A stretch of DNA of 64,000 bases from Elgaria multicarinata webbii (taxonomy: Eukaryota; Chordata; Lepidosauria; Squamata; Anguidae), in NCBI RefSeq assembly GCF_023053635.1, contig NC_086182.1, positions 2,679,001-2,743,000 on the forward strand. The letters are read 5' to 3'. Position 1 is the first letter of the stretch. Every line of letters starts with the position of its first letter. This document shows, piece after piece, positions 11,452 through 22,344 of this stretch. A model generated the notes under the pieces. That model was not told the origin of the DNA, ran no database searches, and worked only from the letters and a program-made list of their open reading frames with translations. Both the position numbers and the translations under genes were made by a program.

Positions 11452-11730
11452 CGTAGCCTGGGTAGTGCAGTGGTTAGAGCAGCCTTCCCCAACACGGCAC
11501 CTTCCAGATCTGTGGGACTCCAAGCTCCATCAACCACAGGGCTGCTGGCTGGGTATGATGGGAGTCCAACACATCTCAAGGGCACCATGTTGGGGAAGTC
11601 TGGGTTAGAGTGTCGGATTAGAAGCAGGGAGAGGCAGGTTCAAATCCCCCCCGCCCCAAGCCACTGCGCAACCTTGCCTACCTCACTGGCTTATTCAGAG
11701 GATAGAGATTCTGAGGGGCTTCAGTAGGCT
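11452..11730 (+). mobile_element. tRNA-derived SINE, split by a MITE
   Basis: An RNA polymerase III A-box-like sequence (TAGTGCAGTGG, 11463-11473) and a B box (GGTTCAAATCC, 11637-11647) mark a SINE head derived from a tRNA. The normal spacing between the boxes is stretched because a 123-bp element (11480-11602) sits between them. The body continues into a region typical of reptile tRNA SINEs (CTACCTCACTGGCTTATTCA). It is not a functional tRNA gene. The outer limits are approximate. Confidence 0.7.
11480..11602. mobile_element. hAT-type MITE, family A, with 8-bp target duplication
   Basis: The terminal inverted repeats are CAGCCTTCCCCAAC and GTTGGGGAAGTCTG (13 of 14 positions pair). The flanks are a perfect 8-base duplication GGTTAGAG (11472-11479 and 11603-11610), the size made by hAT transposases. 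The whole element folds into one imperfect hairpin. It has no coding capacity. This copy gives the family its most secure boundaries; other members lie at 8930, 40501, 42277 and 46703. Confidence 0.85.
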
Positions 11731-11788
11731 GCTCCTGGCTCCTGGCGGGATAGACATGGAACAGATTTGTGAAGGTCGTCCTAGATAC

Positions 11789-11968
11789 GGAGGCCGGGGG
11801 CTCCGAGGTCAGTGGGGTGAAGAATCCATGCCAGGTTGTTTCAGTCAGAACCAGTCAAAACTCTAAAGGAGCTATTCAAGTTGCTCCACTCCTTTAGAGT
11901 TCTGACTGGTTCTGGCTGAAACCTGGAGTGGATTCTCCACCCCACTGACCTCGGAGCCCCCAGCCTCC
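11789..11968. repeat. 180-bp near-perfect hairpin element
   Basis: The left arm runs from GGAGGCCGGGGGCTCC and the right arm ends GGAGCCCCCAGCCTCC, meeting at a short loop near 11878. Internal segments such as CTCTAAAGGAGC and its inverse pair well. A half copy of the right arm lies at 31500-31580. I could not identify a target duplication, so the superfamily is open. Confidence 0.75.
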
Positions 11969-12198
11969 ATTGCTTCCTAGGTGTGGCCTGTATCAGCCCC
12001 ACCACTGTCCCAGAGGGCCAGGCAATACAGGCCTGTGCAGGCCCAGCAGGGTTTTCCTCTGGAACTGTCAGCTGACTTCAAAGAAATGATGAGGAAGCAA
12101 TGTCAGGGAGCTGAAATGTCACAGTCCAAGGGAATTCCAGAAGAGCGAGTCAACAGTTTTCTGATCTCACAAAAGCCAGAGTTGAGATGGGTTCAACA

Positions 12199-12254
12199 TG
12201 ATCTCTCTCTCTCTCTCTCTCTCTCACTCACTCACTCTCTCACACACACACACT
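12199..12254. repeat. CT/CA microsatellite
   Basis: A run of CT repeats is followed by CTCA and CA units. Confidence 0.9.
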
Positions 12255-12259
12255 GACTG

Positions 12260-13110
12260 CAGCACGCAGGGCGAAGACAGGCATCATCACATTGAAACTG
12301 TGCTCTGCTCATCTCATCATGGGCACTTCAAAGTTTTCTCTCTTTTTCATGGGTGTAGGGTGCCCTGTAACAAAACGTTTTCAGGAGAGCTCACAGCCCC
12401 CTTCAGACGTTTTAGAAACCATTGCAAAACTGTTCTGGGGATTAGGGATGGGGAATAGATGGTGATGACACGCCCGCCGGCCCGCTGAGCTGGCTTTTCC
12501 TCAGGACAGACAACAGGTCCAAACATGAGCCCCACTTTCGTCCTGCACGCACTGAGGATGCGCTAAAAACATTACCTGCTGTGTGGCCACCCTCCCCTCT
12601 GGCACCCAGTTTGCCTTTTCTTCCTGCCTTGGCTGATCTCTTGCAGGCAATGGCATGGTTCTTCAGTCCTGTCCTGGGTTCTGTGGCTTTTGCCCTCCAG
12701 AATACAGCGTTCTGAAAGGGAAGATGGCAGCCTGCAACCATCCGTCCTGCTTTCTATAAATACTCCCTATCAGAGGACAGGCAGCCACCCAGAGGAGACG
12801 CTTAGTGATTCCCAAGCAATCTAGCAAAGCCCGTGTTCCGGGCGGCTGATGGACGGATGAGCTCAAGGAGATTGCAGGGATGTGTGTGGTTCCCCAGGGC
12901 CTTTGTAGTGAAGCCAAGCACCATCTCTGCCCTGTGGCAGCAGAACATCTTTCAAACAGGCGATATGAGCTTCCTTGCTCCGGGTCCCTGTTTGGATGTG
13001 TTCTTGCAGGCGTGTGCAATGTTCAGCTTTCAGCCCAGTGCTTCTTAATCAGCCAATTTCACCTTGATCTTTTAATGGTTATAATACTAGTCATACCAAA
13101 AAGCAAATGC
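12260..13110. other. Intergenic stretch, nothing recognised
   Basis: No gene, RNA gene or named repeat is seen between the microsatellite and the CR1 fragment at 13115. Confidence 0.4.
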
Positions 13111-13114
13111 TATT

Positions 13115-13500
13115 TTGGGCTGCATTAATAGAAGAAAAGCTTCCAAATTGTGCAAGGTACTGGTTCCCCTCTATTTGTCACTGGTTAGGCCTCATCTTGA
13201 GTGCTACGTCCAGTTCTGGGCACCACACTTCAAGAAGGATGCAGACAAGCTGGAGCGTGTTCAGAGAAGGGCAACCAGGATGATCAGGGGTCTGGAAACA
13301 AAGCCCTATGACGAGAGACGGAAAGAACTGGGCATGTTTAGCCTGGAGAAGAGAAGATTGAGGAGGGACATGATAGCACTCTTCAAATAGATGGTGCTAT
13401 ATAAATAAATAAATAATAATAATAATAATAATAATACTTCAAGGTGGTTTCCTGCATTGAGCAGGGGGTTGGTTTCGATGGCCACTGTGTACTCAATTCT
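13115..13500 (+). mobile_element. CR1 3' fragment interrupted by an L2-type end
   Basis: The frame from 13115 reads the C-terminal part of CR1 ORF2 ([20 protein letters not shown], then [19 protein letters not shown]). At 13390 it jumps into GATGGTGCTATATAAATAAA plus an AAT repeat (to ~13436), which is an L2-type LINE tail. CR1 sequence then resumes with TTTCCTGCATTGAGCAGGGG. So an L2-like tail lies inside the CR1 fragment, or the two were joined by deletion. Confidence 0.8.
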
Positions 13501-13596
13501 TTTGTCCTGCTGCCGTCTCAGGTCAAATGGACAGTGCAGGTTTTCAATGTGCTACAAAACCCTACACATCCTGTTTAGCCAAAAATGATCTTCCAC

Positions 13597-13598
<2 letters not shown>

Positions 13599-13636
<38 letters not shown>
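13599..13636. repeat. AAT microsatellite
   Basis: About twelve tandem AAT units. Confidence 0.9.
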
Positions 13637-13639
<3 letters not shown>

Positions 13640-13739
13640 GCCTACTACACCATGAAGGTGTATCCTGCCACTGTCAACAAAAGCCCTCAACAGCAGAACA
13701 AAAGAGTGTGTATAACCCACAGGCAACTATTGGCCCAAG

Positions 13740-13945
13740 ATGCCACCTGCAAAATGATTATTTTATTTATTTATTTATCAGTCTCTTTGATTTCTTTTTC
13801 TTTCCCCTTTTCCCTCCCCTTTTCCTCGTGCGTCATGTCTTTCTTTTTAAAAATATAAGCTGGAGGGCAGGGACTAGCTTCTTTGCTAATTGATTGTAAG
13901 CCATTCCTGGAGCCTTTTTGGCTGAGGTGCGAGATAAAAATACTA

Positions 13946-13983
<38 letters not shown>
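13740..13983 (+). mobile_element. L2-type LINE 3' end with AAAT tail
   Basis: It contains AGGGCAGGGACTAGC and GATTGTAAGCCATTCC and ends in a long run of TAAA units. That pattern is usual for reptile L2-like 3' ends. Coding sequence is missing. Confidence 0.6.
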
Positions 13984-13984
<1 letters not shown>

Positions 13985-13987
<3 letters not shown>

Positions 13988-14849
13988 CCTTAATGTAGAG
14001 ATGCTCTAATAGAGCCTTTTCATAGAACTGGGAGACCCAATACTTAAACCATCTTGCTGCTGGTTTAAATTTTCAATGTGCTCAAACAACAATATTTTGA
14101 CACTGGGAAAATGCCATTTTGCCCTAAACTAGTACATCTGTTGCCACCGTGATTTGCGTGTGCATGTGGTTGCACAACTGTTGCCAACCTATTGGCTGTA
14201 CTGACACAACTCCACTGTGGATGGGGCGGATGGAACTCTGCCCCAACTCTGACACAACTCCACTGTGGATGGAATGGAGTGTCCTGGAGAAGGACATGGC
14301 TGGATTGCTGGGAACCTTGAACATGAGCTGCAACGTTACTTGTTGAAAGTAATTCTATACATTTTAGTAATGTATACATTTAGTAATTTTAGAGTTTGTG
14401 TTCTACTATTGGGGTCTTGTTTAAAAAATGTTAGCATTTGTTTTGCTCTTGAAAGGCTACACTTCCCTTGGAGCCAGGTCCCAGTCACTTCAGGGGTCTT
14501 TGCTCTTAAGGTTTTTTTTTAAAAAAAAGGCAATACACTTCCCCTCTGCAGCATTACAATGAATATACTTCTTCCCTTGTCAATTCCATGTCCAGTAGCA
14601 GGAGTACTTAGCACAGGGGGAGTGGGAGGGAACTCAGATACAGTTGGTTTCTTGAGAACACAGCAAAGCGTCTCTCTCGGAGCTGACCCTTTTCCCACCT
14701 GACCTGTTGGGGCCAGATAGAGAGCCAGGACACTCAGGAGGACCACGCAAAGGGAAACGCAAACTTGGGACATACTTTCCAACATCCTGTGAACAGGTGC
14801 TGATTCACACATTACTGTTTGGGGGTGGGCCCTTTAGACAGACAGACAG
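13985..14849. other. Intergenic stretch with a short direct repeat
   Basis: No gene is seen. CTGACACAACTCCACTGTGG occurs at 14201 and again at 14249, a 48-base period. The sequence near 13985-14010 resembles the 3' end of the element at 47345-47695. Confidence 0.5.
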
Positions 14850-15075
14850 ACAGACAGAGATAATGGATTATTTATTTATTCATATAGCACCATCAGTGTA
14901 CATGGTGCTGTACAGAGTAAAACAGTAAATAGCAAGACCCTGCCGCATAGGCTTACAATCTAATAAAATCATAATAAAACAATAAGGAGGGGAAGAGAAT
15001 GCAAACAGGCACAGGGTAGGGCAAACAGGCACTGGGTAGGGTAAAACTAACAGTATAAAGTCAGAACAAAATTAC
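14850..15075 (-). mobile_element. L2-type LINE 3' end
   Basis: On the minus strand it reads TGTAAGCCTATGCGGCAGGG, then a GCACCATGTACACTGATGGT motif, then an ATAAATAA tail. The same family is seen at 41521-42050 and in short form at 29495-29620. Confidence 0.7.
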
Positions 15076-15079
15076 TAGA

Positions 15080-16538
15080 ACAGATTCTAGTAATGATGCA
15101 GGTGCCAGAATTGTAGTAAGCCTGGATTAGTTGCCACAGGATATGTGCAGTGTGCCTTTGCCAGACTTCTCCATGGCCGGGCAAGGGGGAGGCATGTCAG
15201 GGGCAGGCGATGCCCCTCCCATCCTACTTTCCAGCCTCTCGCAACTGGGAAAAGACTGTTGGGCTTGATGGAACTTGGCCTGCTCTACTTAGGTAATTAC
15301 AGCTAATTGAGCCTCTATGTTCAGAGGCAATCTACCTCTGTGTGATAGTTTCTGGGGTGGGCGTCTCCTGTCCTGCATATGGGCTTCCCAGAGGCATCAG
15401 GCTGGAGCTGTAGGAAAATGGGTGCTGGCCTAGCAGGGCTTTTGGTCTGATCCCGCACTGCTCTGCTCATGTTCTTCCATGGTGGCCCTTACACAGCCCT
15501 GGGTAAGTTGGCCCAGGAGGAAGAGGAAGAGGAGCCTAGACAGCAAGTTCTGCTGTAAAGCGGCTGGTAGCGTCACAGCTGTTCCAAGAAACCTATCAGG
15601 GTGTTGTTGTTGTTGTTTTAAAAAACCCTGATTTCCTTCCTGCCCTTTTGCCCATAAACTGCATTGTGTCAGTTTTGAAATGGAGTAATATGTTTTGAGT
15701 AATGCAACCCGCTCCCGAGGACGTGATGTTTCACACACTCTCCCAGTTGTTACCACAGTTATAGGTATTGTTTATATACCTATTAAGGTGTTTATTTGGT
15801 AAATGTGTAAACTCACTCCGACCCACCCCACCCCCGCTCTGGGTGCCAGTCATTTTTTTATTATTATTTTATTTTATTAGCAGCCATCTGCCTTTTAATT
15901 TAACCAAGTAATCTTCTTGTAAATTATTTGAGCAGCTACGTCTTTCTCCTGTTATGGTCCTCTGCATGATACCTGTCTTTTGTCTTCCATGTTTCAGATC
16001 TGAGGCAAGACAATGTGGCTTCCTCTGCAATAACAAAGCCAGGTGTCAGTCAGTGCAGTCTCAGAGGGAGACGTCCGGCTGAATGGCCCCAGAGACCTCC
16101 CCACTCAGCTAAGCTCCAAACCCAGGAGCCAGGAATGAGGCTGGCTGGACACAAAATGTGCAGTTGGAAATCTGATAACGTGCAGTTGAAAAAAGCGGTG
16201 TGTGTGTGTGTGGGGGGGGAAATAAGACACATGTTACATGTTTATTAAGAACTTAACAATAGACAAAGTCAGGGATGGCGTGTCACACAAATTATATAAG
16301 AATTGCAGCTGAAAGAGCCCCTGATGGTGTGACTGATGTCGTTGGGCCCTGCAACAGTGTTGCCTGAATAGATGTGGGGGCAGAGTTGGTACTTGGGTCT
16401 ATTGCATGGTCTGTGTCCCTCTGTCTGTGTCTCTGTCTTATATACTGTTGCTGGTTAGCATCTGCTTCAGGTTGAGAGGCGGTCTGTAGGCCAGGACTGG
16501 TCTGCCTCCCAAGGTTTGTGAAAGCGAAGTGTCTGTGC
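15080..16538. other. Intergenic stretch, nothing recognised
   Basis: No gene is recognised. It contains short GTT and GT runs (15603 and 16199) and ordinary AT-rich intergenic DNA. Confidence 0.4.
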
Positions 16539-16857
16539 TAGGGTAACCATATGAAAAGGAGGACAGGGCTCCTGTATCTTTAACAGTTGCATGAAAAGGG
16601 AATTTCAGCAGGTGTCATTGGTATATATGGAGAACCTGGTGAAAGTCCCTCTTCATCACAACATTTAAAGCTGCAGGAGCTATACTAGAGTGAGCAGTTT
16701 TAAAAGAGGGCAGAGCACCTGCAGCTTTAACTGGTGTGACGAAGAGGAAATTTCCCCAGGTTCCCCATGTATACAAATGACAGCTGCTGAAATTCCCTTT
16801 TCAATACAACTGTTAAAGATACAGGAGCCCGGTCCTCCTTTTCATAGGGTCACCCTA
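16539..16857. mobile_element. hAT-type MITE, family C, copy 1 (319 bp)
   Basis: The ends are TAGGGTAACCATATGAAAAG and the inverse CTTTTCATAGGGTCACCCTA. The flanks GTCTGTGC (16531-16538 and 16858-16865) are a perfect 8-base target duplication. The arms pair over most of the element (GGACAGGGCTCCTGTATCTT against its inverse). There is no coding content. A sister copy lies about 800 bases downstream. Confidence 0.88.
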
Positions 16858-17651
16858 GTCTGTGCTGATGATGGGTTGGAGTTCACTGATGATTCATTGC
16901 CGTGGTTTCTATTGGGGGCTGTAGGTGGCAACCAGTGGTGCACTACTCTTGGGTCTGTCATCCTTCCTGGGTATCTGTACGGCCCTGTCAATTTGTCTTT
17001 AAATTTAAGGTGCTACTAGGGTTGGTGATAATCTGTCCAGTCGTGGAAAAGAAATAATGTGTTTGGCTTGGGTGGGGCGGGGGTTGTCTGGCAGGGCATT
17101 TGTGCAGCTGGAAAATTTCCTTTTAAAAAAACCTCCCTGATATTTGCAGCTGAACATTGTGCCGGGCGCTGTGATGAACCACCCCATTTTTTGTTTAGGG
17201 CAAAGTGAGTGTAGCTACTTTCCTCTGTCAATGGTCAATTTACCAACTATTTCACTGCTCCTCTGCTCTTCCCAGCAGCTTGACACCTACAGATTGAGCA
17301 GGTGAGGCTTTCCCAGCCCAGGGAGAGCTGGTGGGAAAAGCTTCACCTACTAAATGTCTCGATGCAACTGGAGCAGAGATGGCCATGGACTTCCCTGCTC
17401 GTCGGTCCTGTCTGCTGCCCCCATGCCTTCCCTACTTGCTGTGAGGCCTGCCCATTGCACCAGCAGGAGGAGGAGGCGGCGGCGCACAACTGGCCACCGG
17501 ATCAGGGGAGGAAAGGGCTGGGAATGTAACACTAGACTAGAGCACAGATCTTTGGGCTGCAGGCTGGCCGCTCTGTTGGAATCTAGCAAGCCCCAATGCC
17601 TGGTGGAATAAAAGCTCTTACCATTATCCCAAATGCCCCCAGGTCCTGAGC

Positions 17652-17972
17652 TAGGGTGACCCTATGAAAAGGAGGACAGGGCTCCTATATCTTTAACAGA
17701 TGTATTGAAAAGGGAATTTCAGCAGGTGTCATTTAGCTGTATGCAGCACCTGGTGGAATCCCCTCTTCATCACAACAGTTGAAGCTGCAGGAGCCCTGCC
17801 CAGAGTGACCAGATTTAAAAGAAGGCAGGGCTCCTGAAGCTTTAACTGTTGTCATGAAGAGGGGATTCCATCAGGTGCTGCATGCCTACGAATGACACCT
17901 GCTGAAATTCCCTTTTCAATACATCTGTTAAAGATACAGGAGCCCTGTCCTCCTTTCCTTAGGGTCACCCTA
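17652..17972. mobile_element. hAT-type MITE, family C, copy 2 (321 bp)
   Basis: The ends are TAGGGTGACCCTATGAAAAG and an inverse finishing GGGTCACCCTA. The flanks TCCTGAGC and GTCTGAGC match at six of eight positions, fitting an older 8-base duplication. It is homologous along its length to the copy at 16539. The interval 16866-17651 between the copies shows no gene. Confidence 0.85.
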
Positions 17973-17980
17973 GTCTGAGC

Positions 17981-18675
17981 ATCTCACAGAACATTGAGCT
18001 TTCAGTCTGAAGCTGGTCTTCATAAATCTTGCACCCAACACTCAGCATCCGATGCAGTGTCTGCAGCCAGCTTACCTGGTGACCCATATTACTCCCAATT
18101 GCAGTCTCTTGTTTATCTCAAAGATCCATCAGGTGCCAGTGAACAGTCGATGGGTGGCCTGGAAGTTTTCACTAGTCAAAGCCGCCAACATAATTTCAGG
18201 GCAGGGCACATGTTGGGCTCGTTCCTCTGGAGCTTGCAACTGGTTATTAAAGAGAAACATCAGGCAAAATCCTGTAAATACTCCGGCCATGCAAAGGAAA
18301 GTACTGCCAGGCTCCTGTCCCTGCAGTGGTGATGAGGGCCAGCACATGCAGCATTTCTCAACACTGGTTGAGTGTGTGTGTGTTTGTCTGTCTCCTTCCC
18401 TCCGTGACATAATTGCTAAAGCTAAGCTCCAGAAGCCCTGTCTCCCCACTTTTATTGACTGGCCCTGCTCCATTCCCTTTAACCTTCCTGGAACAAAAAC
18501 AAAGGCCCAACTCTAAATGGTTTGGGGGTTCTCAGTACTCCAGGAAGCTTTCAAACAGAGGGCTCCAGCACTGTCAGCCAAAAGGCCTTGTGCAGCTATT
18601 GCATTTTTTCTTCCGTAACAGATTTTCTGCACTAAGTAAGAAGATGGAAGAAGTGATGATCTTGGCGCAACCAGA
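17981..18675. other. Intergenic stretch, nothing recognised
   Basis: No gene is seen. A short GT run lies near 18371. Confidence 0.4.
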
Positions 18676-18676
18676 T

Positions 18677-19125
18677 GGAAGAAGGGCAACCAGGGTGATC
18701 AGGGATCTGGAAACAAAGCCCTATGAAGAGAGACTGAAAGAACTGGGCATGTTTAGCCTGGAGAAGAGAAGATTGAGGGGAGACATGATAGCACTCTTCA
18801 AGTGCTTGAAAGGTTGTCACACAGGGGAGGGCCAGGATCTCTTCTCGATCCTCCCAGACTGCAGGACACGGAATAACGGGCTCAAGTGACAGGAAGCCAG
18901 ATTCCAGCTGGACATCAGGAAAAACTTCCTGACTGTTAGAGCAGTACGACAATGGAATCAGTTACCTGGTGAGGTTGTGGGCTCTCCCACACTAGAGGCC
19001 TTCAAGAGGCAGCTGGACAGCCACCTGTCAGGGATGCTTTAGGGTGGATTCCTGCATTGAGCAGGGGGGTTGGACTCGATGGCCTTGTAGGCCCCTTCCA
19101 ACTCTGCTATTCTATGATTCTATGA
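18677..19125 (+). mobile_element. CR1 3' end, 5'-truncated, young-looking
   Basis: It reads almost the same as the C-terminus of the complete CR1 ORF2 ([20 protein letters not shown], then [20 protein letters not shown]). One in-frame stop lies after NNGLK, where the complete copy reads KLKE. It ends in the ATTCTATG tail unit. Confidence 0.9.
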
Positions 19126-19469
19126 GAAAACTTTGGAGGACTATAGATGGCAGGAGATGATTTCTGGACCTCCCATAAAATTCCATGAATGAGGCAAGGT
19201 AATAGCATAGTAAAAGCTACATCTGGAAGCACCTTACATCACATTCAAATGTTTCTCAGGGCAGTAAAATGACCCCCAAACATAGCCAAAAAACACTCAG
19301 TTCTGCTTACAGCTATCATGGTGTGGGACATTCTTTATCCCAATGGGGCTATACGTTAACTTAGGATGCGGGGGAAGAGCCTTCAAATGGCAAACATCAA
19401 TAGATTCTGTAGGGTTGTTTGTTGTCCTGGACTCTTTTTGGGTTTTTAAAAGGAAACTCTGCATGACCA

Positions 19470-19545
19470 TTCATATCTTTTGTGAACCGCCCAGAGAGCT
19501 TTGGATATTGGACGGTATAGAAATGCAATAAATAAATAAATCTGC
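19470..19545 (+). mobile_element. L2-type LINE 3' tail
   Basis: GTGAACCGCCCAGAGAGCTT, then GACGGTATAGAAATGCAAT and a TAAA tail. The same end is seen at 34935 and, inverted, at 60970. Confidence 0.75.
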
Positions 19546-19850
19546 CTCCCTGGATCACTTTTTGTTGGAATTTTTTTTGTTCTAACATGTCCAATTGGCC
19601 AGGGCAAAAAATTACCACAACCACAGGTTCATTTTGCTCACTTCCTGTGCACGAAAAGAAATCTGTCAATGCTTAGTAATACAGGGACCCTGTTTACTAC
19701 CATGCAGGTGACAATCTCTTCAAAGGGCCACACATTATAGATAGAGTCCCGTATCCATTCTGCAATGAAAAGTCTGCCCAGGGTAAAATTTACCCCACAT
19801 CATTGGATGGGGAGGGTATTAACTAGGGAAAACAGCAGAAGGCATTCACA

Positions 19851-20578
19851 TAGGGTGACCATATTTTGGAAACCAAAAAGGAGGACAACATGGTTGCCCC
19901 CAAGGGGGCGTGTCCAGTACCAAGGGGGTGTGCCCACCCGAACATAGCCTTGGTCACAGGTCTGATTTTACAGCACACATTTAAGACAAATCTGTTCTAC
20001 ATAACATCTTAATGTTAAAATCACTGAAATAAAGAACAAGTGAGAGATTCAATGTATCTGAAATTAACTTCACTCACTCCTACTTTTGTAGGTTTTGCTG
20101 TACTTTGAAGCTTTTGCTCTACTCTGTGTGTTACATTCTCCCCTTCCCTCAAATATCTTTTCTGACTGTATCTTCACTCATTGCAAGCTGCTGTTGTTGT
20201 TAACAGGGTTTGCTACTGGCCCCAGATCTGTTTCAAATTTGGTATGGCTAAAGCTCTACCTAAATCCTTTCATGGTGCAAAGTTTCATCTCTTTATCTTT
20301 AAAAATGATGATTTAAAAATAATAATTTTAAAACCCCAATTTTAAAAAAAATTCCTAAAAAAATCAATGGATGAACGGATCTGTTTCAAATTTGGTATGA
20401 CTAAAGCCCTTCGTAAGAGCTACCATTGTGCCAAGTTTCATGTCTTTATCTTTAAAAATGACGGAGTTATAAGCATTTTTGTTAATTCCCATTTGGGGGG
20501 GAAATCCGGATTTCCCTTCCCGGATTACCTGGACAAATCCGGGCAAATCCGGTCATATGGTCACCCTAATTCACAGCT
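19851..20578. mobile_element. Non-autonomous hAT-type element (728 bp) with tandem internal unit
   Basis: The termini are TAGGGTGACCATAT and ATATGGTCACCCTA. ATTCACA lies on both flanks (offset by one base), consistent with a hAT-sized duplication. Two diverged tandem units of about 85-90 bases (20222-20309 and 20378-20462) each contain CTGTTTCAAATTTGGTATG and end in TTATCTTTAAAAATGA. No transposase frame is present. The tandem unit is recognisably related to the repeated unit inside the element at 50083-51884. Confidence 0.8.
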
Positions 20579-20850
20579 CAATATTCACACAGAACACACA
20601 ATTTCTGCAGGAACAGCTTGTCATATAGGGGTAAGAAAAGAGCTTCCTTCTCCCATCCCTTCATCTACTACGTGATCTACAAACCCTCTGCTGTCCTCCT
20701 TTATATCTGGCCACAGTCACCTTTAGGGAGCAAACATTACAGAGGTGGTGCTTAAATGTGTCTTATCAGAGCAGGTCCAGCAAGGAAGGGTGGGCATCCC
20801 CTTTGCAGCTGGTCACTCTACAGCAGGGTTGCTCGATGGATGGTCTAGAG

Positions 20851-20965
20851 CAGGGGTGGGAATCTGTGCCCCCCCAGATGTTGGACTACAGTTTCCATCA
20901 TACCTGGCCATTGGCCCTGCTGTCTGGGGCTGATGGGAGTTAGATGCCAATAACATCTGCAGGGC
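20851..20965. repeat. Palindromic MITE, family B
   Basis: It begins CAGGGGTGGG. The arm CAGATGTTGGACTACAGTTT is inverted later as GGGAGTTAGATGCCAATAAC and CATCTGCAGGGC. No clear target duplication is seen. Confidence 0.6.
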
Positions 20966-21129
20966 AGCAGGTTCTCCATCCTGGGTCTACAGGAGTTACG
21001 TTGCTCCCAAACCTCCACATAGTCCTCTGTCCGTGAAGTATCATACACATTGCATGTAACATGCAACATCATCACTGTATCTAAAATTATTTGTAAGTCA
21101 CCTTTAAGGGGTAAAGTATGCAGAGATGA

Positions 21130-21378
21130 ACAGAATGTGAAGCACAAGCTGAAGGGGAAGCTGAAGGAGAAGGACAAGCTGAAAGGGCAGGATTGCAGTT
21201 TGAGATTGATAAACCTAGGGGGGTGGGTGGGCTCTTCCACCCTAGAGTCCTTCAAGAGGCAGCTGGACAGCACTCTGTCAGGGATGCTTTAAGGTGGATT
21301 CCTGCACTGAGGGGGGGGTTGGACTTGATGGTCTTCTGGGCCCCTTTCCAACTCTACTATTCCATGATTCTATGAATT
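21130..21378 (+). mobile_element. Internally deleted CR1 copy
   Basis: Sequence encoding the ORF2 segment around LQFEIDK is joined near 21215 directly to the extreme 3' end (FKRQLDSTLSGML and the ATTCTATG tail). The whole reverse transcriptase core between them is missing. Upstream the copy fades into low-complexity AAGCTGAAGG repeats. Confidence 0.75.
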
Positions 21379-22344
21379 TGGGTGTTTTGCAGGCCCTCCA
21401 GTATCCATTTCACACTGGCTGGGCTCCTGCAGAGAGGCAGAAAAACCTGCAGATCTAAAGGAGACGTCTCTGCGCTCCAGATGTTTCATCTTGCTTTATC
21501 AGCCCAGTGGCCTGCTCTGGTTGTTATTGCGCCAAGAACAAATCCAGCCACCCCTGATGTCGTCATGGTGGAGTAGCTTTCCCGGCTGCAGCACAATAAG
21601 CAAAGCAGCTGGTCCAAAGAGGAGAGAGAGTGAGCCTCTGCACACAGGTGTTGCTTTTGTAAAGAGCAAACTACAGTGCCGCTTGCTGGAGAGTCGGGCA
21701 TTTTTCATTTGCAGGCAGTTATTTACTGCAGACTCTGGACCATGTGAAGCCCAGAGGGAGCCAGAGAGTTAGGGGACGGTGAACTTGGAAGATCTAATGC
21801 AGGGAGAATAAACTTCAGCATGTAATTTCTCTTGGGTACAGGGCAGTTTGTGCTTTATATTGAAAATATCAAGAAATTTCAAAATACCTGTGCAAGATAG
21901 ATTTTGTTTCAGCCAATATAATTCATGTTTTTAAGTGTCTAGCTCGTCACATTCCAAAGGTGCATGTTGGGTAACATAGAATCAACATGGATACATGCAT
22001 GCAAATCTAACCATGTTGAGGACATCCACCAAATTAGATAAAACAAGATGCCTGTAGTTCTTTAAGAAATGGCTGGAAAATAAATGAGATAAATATGAGA
22101 AGAAGAAGAAGAAGAAGAAGAAGAAGAAGAAGAAGAAGAAGAAGAAGAAGAAGAAGAAGAAGAGTGAGGGTAACCACAGGGGAGAGGACTCCTGCATTTT
22201 AAAATCTTTTATAGAAAAGAAAAGGAGATTTTGCTGTTTAAAATGGAAAGATAAACATGCAAGGAAATCAGCCCTTGTGAGAAGAGAAACCAAGAGAGGC
22301 CGTCTCCCGCACATTGTTTGCTTCGACGGTGACATCATGCGCAA
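21379..22344. other. Intergenic stretch with GAA microsatellite
   Basis: A pure GAA repeat of about 22 units fills 22098-22163. No gene is seen elsewhere. Confidence 0.6.

Noticed and set aside
11452-11730. Candidate tRNA gene from A- and B-box-like sequences
   Set aside because: No cloverleaf forms, the boxes are split by an insertion, and the downstream body is SINE-like.
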